Assembly (NCBI GenBank): GCA_029287375.1
Contig: JARFRG010000118.1
Span: 1-32,929 of the forward strand
DNA length: 32,929 nt
Source of the DNA: Boseongicola sp.
GTDB taxonomy: Bacteria; Pseudomonadota; Alphaproteobacteria; Rhodobacterales; Rhodobacteraceae
Reading direction: 5' to 3'
Part shown: in pieces, positions 27,989-32,929 of the stretch
Numbering within the stretch: position 1 is the first letter of the stretch
How the letters are laid out: the number at the start of each line of letters is the position of its first letter
The notes under the pieces: model-generated
Databases searched by the model: none
What the model saw: the letters and a program-made list of their open reading frames with translations, nothing else
Told to the model about the DNA's origin: nothing
Translations under genes and position numbers: made by a program

Positions 27989-30388
27989 TTAATTTTTCCG
28001 AGGTTTCGCCCGCAAAGTCGGATCCGCGACAGTCGGGTCTTCTGGCCAAGGGTGTTTTGGATACTGCCCGCGCATATCTTTTCTGACATCCGCATATGAA
28101 CTTGCCCAGAAGCCAGGGATGTCCATCGTCGTCTGAACCGGCTTTTGTCGAGGTGACAACAACGTCACCCGAAGCGGTCTGCCCGCCACAACCGGATGAC
28201 GCGTGACGCCGAACATCTCCTGTAAACGCAAGGAAATCTCGGGCGCATCTCCACTGTAATCAATGGGAATTTTTCGTCCCAATGGTGTTTCAAAGTGTGC
28301 CGGAGTTTCGCGATCAACGCTTTGCATCTGCCCCCAATCCAGTCGCGCACGAAGCGCGGGCAGACTGTCGAAGTTCTTCCAATCATTGGCTGATTTTACC
28401 CGTCCCAGATGCGGCAATAGCCAGTCCTCGCGCGTTTCCATCAGATGATCTTCGTCCGTCTGCGGCAGATCATAACCCGCATCACGGACCATCTCGACCC
28501 GCGCCAGAAACCGCCGCGCGGCAGCTGAGAGCGACAAACCCAATTGCCCGATCCCGACAAGCATCTCCGCCGCAATGCGCTCTTGCGGTGCGTCGCTCCA
28601 TGGACGCGAACTCAATGCAATCGCGCCCAGCCTTTCCTCGATCCGCGCGATGACCCGACCTTCCCGCCGCGACCATTCAACCGTTTTGACGTCCGCAATC
28701 TGGTCGCCCATGACATCGCGCAATGCGGCCTCGCTGATCGGCAATGCGGTCCGGATCACTGCCTCGCGCGGATGCCCGTCTGTATCGGTCACGACCAGCA
28801 ACCGCTCCCCCGCAAGCGGATCAGCGGCATCCATCTTTGCGCCCTTTCCGCCCGACAACAACCAACGCGGATCGTCCCCTAAACGCCGCAATCCAATGCG
28901 ATCCGGGAACGCCAACGCAGCTTGCTCAGCTGCATCGGAGATCTTTGTTTTCGTTGCAGATTTCTGTAGTCTGCGCGCCTCGGCCCGAATGCGATCCAGT
29001 CCCGGTTCGCGTATTTTTGTTTTCAATCGCGCAAGCCGCAACCCCAGATCGCACCCCACCCCTCGCATCGGATCACGATCGGCCAAGAGCGCCGCTAAAG
29101 GTGCCGCCGCTTCGCCAGAAAGCGCCATCATATGCGCCAACCTCGGGTGCAAGGGCATCCGGGCCAAGGCGCGCCCGTGATCCGTGATATGTCCGTCTTT
29201 TAATGCCCCAAGGGCCGTCAAAAGCGCCTTTGCTTCACCAAGGGCCCCGGCAGGCGGTGGTGTCAGAAAGGCAAGATCATCCGACCCCCATTCTGCCAAA
29301 TCCAGCGCCAGACCAGCGAGATCTGCAGTCTCTATTTCTGCGGGTGGAAACGCCGCCAATCCGCCTTCCTCCCCCTTCGTCCAGAGGCGATAACAAGTGC
29401 CTTCAGCCACCCGGCCCGCACGCCCTCGACGTTGATCGGCTTCGGCGCGACTGACGCGCTCGGTGACGAGACGTGACATGCCAGACCCCGGATCGTACCG
29501 CGCCCGCCGCGCCCGTCCGCCGTCGACCACGACGCGAATATCGGAGATCGTCAGCGAGGTCTCGGCAATGGACGTCGCCAGTACCAACTTGCGGCCAGTT
29601 ACCGGCCCAAGGGCGCGTTGCTGATCCCGAAATGGCAGCGAACCATAGAGCGGTAACGCCTCAACATTCGATGGCAGCGAACCAAGGGCGCCAATGACCC
29701 GACGGATTTCGCCTTCTCCGGGCAGAAATGCCAAAATGCCGCCAGTGGTTTCCGAGATCGCCTTGCCAATGAGCGAAGCCATTGAAACTTCGTACCTTTG
29801 TCCCTTCGCCGCAGGACGCTCCAACCACCGTGTGGCGACCGGAAAGCTCTGGCCATCCGACGTTACAACAGGGGCATTGCCCATTAAATCTGCCACGGGT
29901 TCGGCATCCAGTGTCGCGGACATCGCCAATAGGACAAGATCATCTCGCAAAGCGCGTCGCACATCCAAAGCCAACGCGAGACCAAAATCCCCGTTCAGCG
30001 ACCGTTCATGAAATTCGTCGAATATTATCGCGCCAATTCCATCAAGCGTCGGGTCGCCTTGGATCATGCGCGTGAGAATACCCTCGGTGATCACTTCGAT
30101 CCGGGTGAAGCGGCTGATCTTTGCCTCACCCCGAATACGGTAGCCGACAGTCTGTCCAACCTGTTCGTTCAGTGTCGCGGCCATACGCTCGGCGGCGGCA
30201 CGCGTTGCCAGACGGCGCGGCTCAAGCATCAGGATACGCCCGTTGACGAGGTTCGCTGCACGCATGGCCAGCGGCACGCGTGTCGTCTTGCCCGCGCCGG
30301 GTGGGGCCTGCAGAACTGCCTGACCATGTGCGCGAAGGGCTGCTATCAGCTCTTCGAGCACCGCATCGATGGGAAGTGGAGTTTCCAT
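27989..30388 (-). CDS. hrpB: ATP-dependent helicase HrpB
   Basis: 799 aa; APPGAGKTTRVPLAM, MLEPRRLATRAAAERMA, FDEFHERSL, AMSATLD, SIAETSLTI, QRRGRAGR. Confidence 0.95.
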   Translation of the reverse strand: METPLPIDAVLEELIAALRAHGQAVLQAPPGAGKTTRVPLAMRAANLVNGRILMLEPRRLATRAAAERMAATLNEQVGQTVGYRIRGEAKISRFTRIEVITEGILTRMIQGDPTLDGIGAIIFDEFHERSLNGDFGLALALDVRRALRDDLVLLAMSATLDAEPVADLMGNAPVVTSDGQSFPVATRWLERPAAKGQRYEVSMASLIGKAISETTGGILAFLPGEGEIRRVIGALGSLPSNVEALPLYGSLPFRDQQRALGPVTGRKLVLATSIAETSLTISDIRVVVDGGRARRARYDPGSGMSRLVTERVSRAEADQRRGRAGRVAEGTCYRLWTKGEEGGLAAFPPAEIETADLAGLALDLAEWGSDDLAFLTPPPAGALGEAKALLTALGALKDGHITDHGRALARMPLHPRLAHMMALSGEAAAPLAALLADRDPMRGVGCDLGLRLARLKTKIREPGLDRIRAEARRLQKSATKTKISDAAEQAALAFPDRIGLRRLGDDPRWLLSGGKGAKMDAADPLAGERLLVVTDTDGHPREAVIRTALPISEAALRDVMGDQIADVKTVEWSRREGRVIARIEERLGAIALSSRPWSDAPQERIAAEMLVGIGQLGLSLSAAARRFLARVEMVRDAGYDLPQTDEDHLMETREDWLLPHLGRVKSANDWKNFDSLPALRARLDWGQMQSVDRETPAHFETPLGRKIPIDYSGDAPEISLRLQEMFGVTRHPVVAGRPLRVTLLSPRQKPVQTTMDIPGFWASSYADVRKDMRGQYPKHPWPEDPTVADPTLRAKPRKN

Positions 30389-30467
30389 GGAGCGGTTATC
30401 GCAAGGCAGACGCTAAGACGAAAGCCCCACTGGACAGCCCCGGACAGTCACGCCAAAGTCTGCGCCG

Positions 30468-31472
30468 ATGACCGATCAACAATCCAGTGATATTGCCGCT
30501 CTTGCGGATGCCGTTGCCAGCGGTGACCGGCGGGCGTTGGCCCGTGCGATCACATTGGTCGAAAGCGCGCGTGTCGACCACCGGGACGACGCGGATGCGC
30601 TTCTTGAGGCGCTCTCTGGACGCGGTGGCGAGGCCGTTCGCATCGGGTTATCGGGTACGCCCGGCGTCGGCAAATCGACCTTCATCGAGGTCTTTGGTTG
30701 CAGACTGACCGATGCGGGCAAAAAAGTTGCCGTTTTGGCCGTTGACCCGTCTTCGACACGCACGGGCGGGTCTATTCTTGGCGACAAAACGCGCATGGAG
30801 CGGCTGACACGCCAGCCGAACGCCTTTGTTCGACCGTCGCCCAGCCAAACCCAATTGGGAGGCGTCGCACGCCGCACCCGAGACGCTGTGGCGTTGTGCG
30901 AGGCCGCGGGGTTCGACATTGTCCTGATCGAGACCGTGGGCGTTGGGCAATCCGAGACAATTGTCGCAGAGATGTCGGATATATTTGTGCTTTTGCTGGC
31001 GCCTGCGGGCGGAGACGAGCTTCAGGGTGTCAAGCGCGGGATCATGGAGATCGCTGACATCATCCTTGTGAACAAAGCCGACGGTGATCTCAAATCAACT
31101 GCCATGCGCACGGCTGCCGACTATGCCGGAGCGCTGCGCTTGATGCGCAAACGCGACGGCGATCCTGAAGGTTTCCCAAAAGCTCTGACCGTGTCGGCGT
31201 TGGATGAGACAGGTCTTGAAGAGGCATGGGCGGACATGCAGGCATTGGTTGAATTTCGCCGGAAATCCGGGTTCTGGGCCGCGCGGCGGGCCGAGCAGGC
31301 GCGGGGATGGTTCATAGACGAGGTGCGGCAGGGGCTCTTGCGCCGCCTTGCCCGTGACCCGCAGGCCGAGGCGGCAATGGCGAAATTGGCAGAGGATGTT
31401 GCAAAGGGCCGGCGAGCGCCGGGATCGGCAGCCGCCGAAGTCCTCGCGCAACTTGCTAAAGATACTGCCTAA
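30468..31472 (+). CDS. meaB: Methylmalonyl-CoA mutase-associated GTPase MeaB
   Basis: [55 protein letters not shown]. Confidence 0.95.
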   Translation: MTDQQSSDIAALADAVASGDRRALARAITLVESARVDHRDDADALLEALSGRGGEAVRIGLSGTPGVGKSTFIEVFGCRLTDAGKKVAVLAVDPSSTRTGGSILGDKTRMERLTRQPNAFVRPSPSQTQLGGVARRTRDAVALCEAAGFDIVLIETVGVGQSETIVAEMSDIFVLLLAPAGGDELQGVKRGIMEIADIILVNKADGDLKSTAMRTAADYAGALRLMRKRDGDPEGFPKALTVSALDETGLEEAWADMQALVEFRRKSGFWAARRAEQARGWFIDEVRQGLLRRLARDPQAEAAMAKLAEDVAKGRRAPGSAAAEVLAQLAKDTA

Positions 31473-31543
31473 AGGCTGTTGGTTTGACCCGCAGCCACTT
31501 GACGCCCGGTCTGATTCCTCCTACGACCCGACAACGGATTCTT

Positions 31544-31566
31544 GGGCAGGGCCGATGGCGCTGCCC
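31544..31566 (+). promoter_or_regulatory. Stable hairpin in the meaB-rpmB intergenic region (rpmB leader or weak terminator)
   Basis: GGGCAG-g-GCC-GAT-GGC-g-CTGCCC: 6 bp + 1x1 mismatch + 3 bp, about 60 nt upstream of the rpmB ATG. Confidence 0.4.
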
Positions 31567-31627
31567 GTTTGTATTGACGAAGGTCTTTGAGGCCTTCTTG
31601 ACTGAGACAAAGATCGAGGGAAAGCCC

Positions 31628-31915
31628 ATGTCGCGCCGCTGCGAACTTACCGGAAAGGGCCCGATGTCTGGCAACAATGTCAGCCACGCCAAAAACAGAA
31701 CCAGACGTCGGTTCTTGCCGAACCTGACGGAAACCGCGCTGATGTCCGAAGCGCTTGGTCGCACCGTGCGCCTGCGTGTATCGGCCGCCGCGTTGCGGAC
31801 TGTTGATCACCGTGGTGGTCTTGATGCGTTTCTTGCCAAAGCGAAAGACGTCGACCTGTCGTCAAACGCGCTGAAGGTCAAGAAAGCGATCTCTAAGGCG
31901 CAAGACGCCGTCTGA
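31628..31915 (+). CDS. rpmB: 50S ribosomal protein L28
   Basis: [33 protein letters not shown]. Confidence 0.97.
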   Translation: MSRRCELTGKGPMSGNNVSHAKNRTRRRFLPNLTETALMSEALGRTVRLRVSAAALRTVDHRGGLDAFLAKAKDVDLSSNALKVKKAISKAQDAV

Positions 31916-31941
31916 TTTGGTCCAATGAAAATTCTGCTAGT

Positions 31942-31966
31942 CCCCGTCCTTTGTGGCGGGGTTTTT
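31942..31966 (+). terminator. Rho-independent terminator after rpmB
   Basis: CCCCGTC...GGCGGGG stem followed by TTTTT. Confidence 0.85.
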
Positions 31967-32279
31967 CGCGTTTTGCAGGGCCTCTGCGCTTCTTGAGATC
32001 ACTGTGGCGCCACCCACCCAGCACAAAGCGGTTATGCCAGAGCGAAATGCCCGTTGCTTGGTTGGTCAGCTAAAAAAACGGCGCAGCGACAGTATGGGTG
32101 AGCGTACTGCAATTGGATGTGCTTCCGAGTGCGGCCCTTATTGTTCTCTCAGGCGTGGAAAGCTTTGAGCCTGCTTTGTATTTTGGCGCGCGCATTTGTC
32201 AGGACAGCGACTTTCGTGAGGTTCCCCACAGTACTTGTGGATGATAGTCTTGAGTACGCGACCAACAGAACGGGCCGAC

Positions 32280-32723
32280 ATGAGAACCAAGCCACGTATC
32301 CTTTTCGTTTGTCTTGGCAATATCTGTCGTTCGCCAACAGCAGAGGCTGTTCTGAGGGAACTGGCGCCTCAGCTTGAAATCGACAGCGCGGGAGTTGGCG
32401 ATTGGCATATCGGTAACCCACCATATCGCCCAGCAATCGATGCGGCCGCTGCGCGTGGATATGAATTGGAATCTCTACGTGCCCGACAGATCAGCCCCCG
32501 CGACTTTGGAAATTTTGATCTTATTCTTGCAATGGATAGCCAGAATTTCGTTGATCTTAGTCACATGGCTCCCAAGAACAGTCGGGCAGCAGTACGCCTG
32601 TTTTTGGACTTTGCACCTCAAGATTAGCGGCGGGATGTTCCGGATCCGTACTACACGCGGGACTTCGACGGTGCGCTTGATCTGATCGAGATGGCGTGCA
32701 AGGGGCTTTTGAAGTCCTTGTAG
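32280..32723 (+). pseudogene. Low-molecular-weight protein-tyrosine phosphatase interrupted by an in-frame TAG at 32625-32627
   Basis: MRTKPRILFVCLGNICRSPTAEAVLRE (CX5R catalytic loop CLGNICRS) ... RLFLDFAPQD*RRDVPDPYYTRDFDGALDLIEMACKGLLKSL*; same frame continues through the canonical DPYY motif. Confidence 0.88.
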
Positions 32724-32726
32724 AGA

Positions 32727-32929
32727 TTAGCTTCGGCAGAAGGTTTCGGCGGCGTTTCCAAAGTTGCGATAGCGTTCCCAAAAGGATTCATGCGACCGGC
32801 GATCAGATTGTCTGATTTCCTGTGCGCGATGGGGGTCACGAAAAAACGTCGCCGCAAGCCGTTGATCTTGCGCAGAAAGCGTTCTGTTGGCGGCCTGTTG
32901 AATGCATCCACACAGCGCAAAATTCCCGC
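32727..32929 (-). CDS. C-terminal part of an uncharacterised protein (5' end beyond window)
   Basis: Minus-strand frame open from the window edge to TAA: ...GNFALCGCIQQAANRTLSAQDQRLAATFFRDPHRAQEIRQSDRRSHESFWERYRNFGNAAETFCRS*; convergent with LMW-PTP with a 3-nt gap; not in the ORF track because it has no start in the window. Confidence 0.65.
   Translation of the reverse strand, partial: GNFALCGCIQQAANRTLSAQDQRLAATFFRDPHRAQEIRQSDRRSHESFWERYRNFGNAAETFCRS

Noticed and set aside
27920-27990. Multiple TTAA/TTGTTAAT motifs as possible CtrA sites upstream of nothing obvious
   Set aside because: The spacing (about 20 nt between TTAA halves) does not fit the TTAA-N7-TTAA CtrA consensus, and the flanking genes point into the gap.
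32651-32920. 89-aa minus-strand ORF at the window end
   Set aside because: The neighbouring frame (32727-32929) has a far more protein-like sequence and the 89-aa ORF overlaps the LMW-PTP tail antisense.
1-32929. Search for tRNA/rRNA genes, CRISPR arrays, prophage or transposase genes
   Set aside because: No cloverleaf with CCA end, no rRNA core sequence, no regularly spaced repeats and no integrase/transposase motif recognised by eye.

Overview
The window is a dense, GC-rich chromosomal segment typical of a Rhodobacteraceae/Roseobacter-group alphaproteobacterium. The lineage is inferred from gene content and order; no search was run. It is mostly core metabolism and housekeeping: dapB (3' end), DUF1674/SDHAF4-like, RsmB-type methyltransferase, heparinase II/III-like, purH, lspA, DUF3035 lipoprotein, a tandem M16 peptidase pair, a minus-strand transglutaminase/alpha-E/circularly permuted ATP-grasp operon, ligase-associated exonuclease, gpmI, EnvC-like M23, CtpA-like S41, a YadG/YadH-like ABC exporter, S49 peptidase, CaCA antiporter, SDR, uvrC, hemolysin III, pgsA-moaD-moaE, hrpB, meaB, rpmB and a low-molecular-weight protein-tyrosine phosphatase. 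No tRNA, rRNA, CRISPR array, intact transposon or prophage was recognised. The most interesting signals are small or intergenic: (i) an in-frame amber codon in the LMW-PTP just before its catalytic DPYY block; (ii) a possible minus-strand sRNA or 3'UTR with a terminator and an anti-Shine-Dalgarno-like CCUCCC, opposite a short SD-preceded ORF, at 9546-9644; (iii) a 42-codon cysteine-containing ORF preceded by a perfect hairpin in the AT-rich leader of uvrC; (iv) an 11-bp tandem repeat in a 580-bp gene-poor gap between moaE and hrpB; (v) two copies of a stem-loop intergenic repeat; and (vi) a 55-aa membrane plus Cys-motif microprotein missing from the ORF track. I did not find a clearly novel multi-gene system. 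The peptide-ligase-like ATP-grasp/alpha-E/transglutaminase operon is the closest to a functionally unresolved one.
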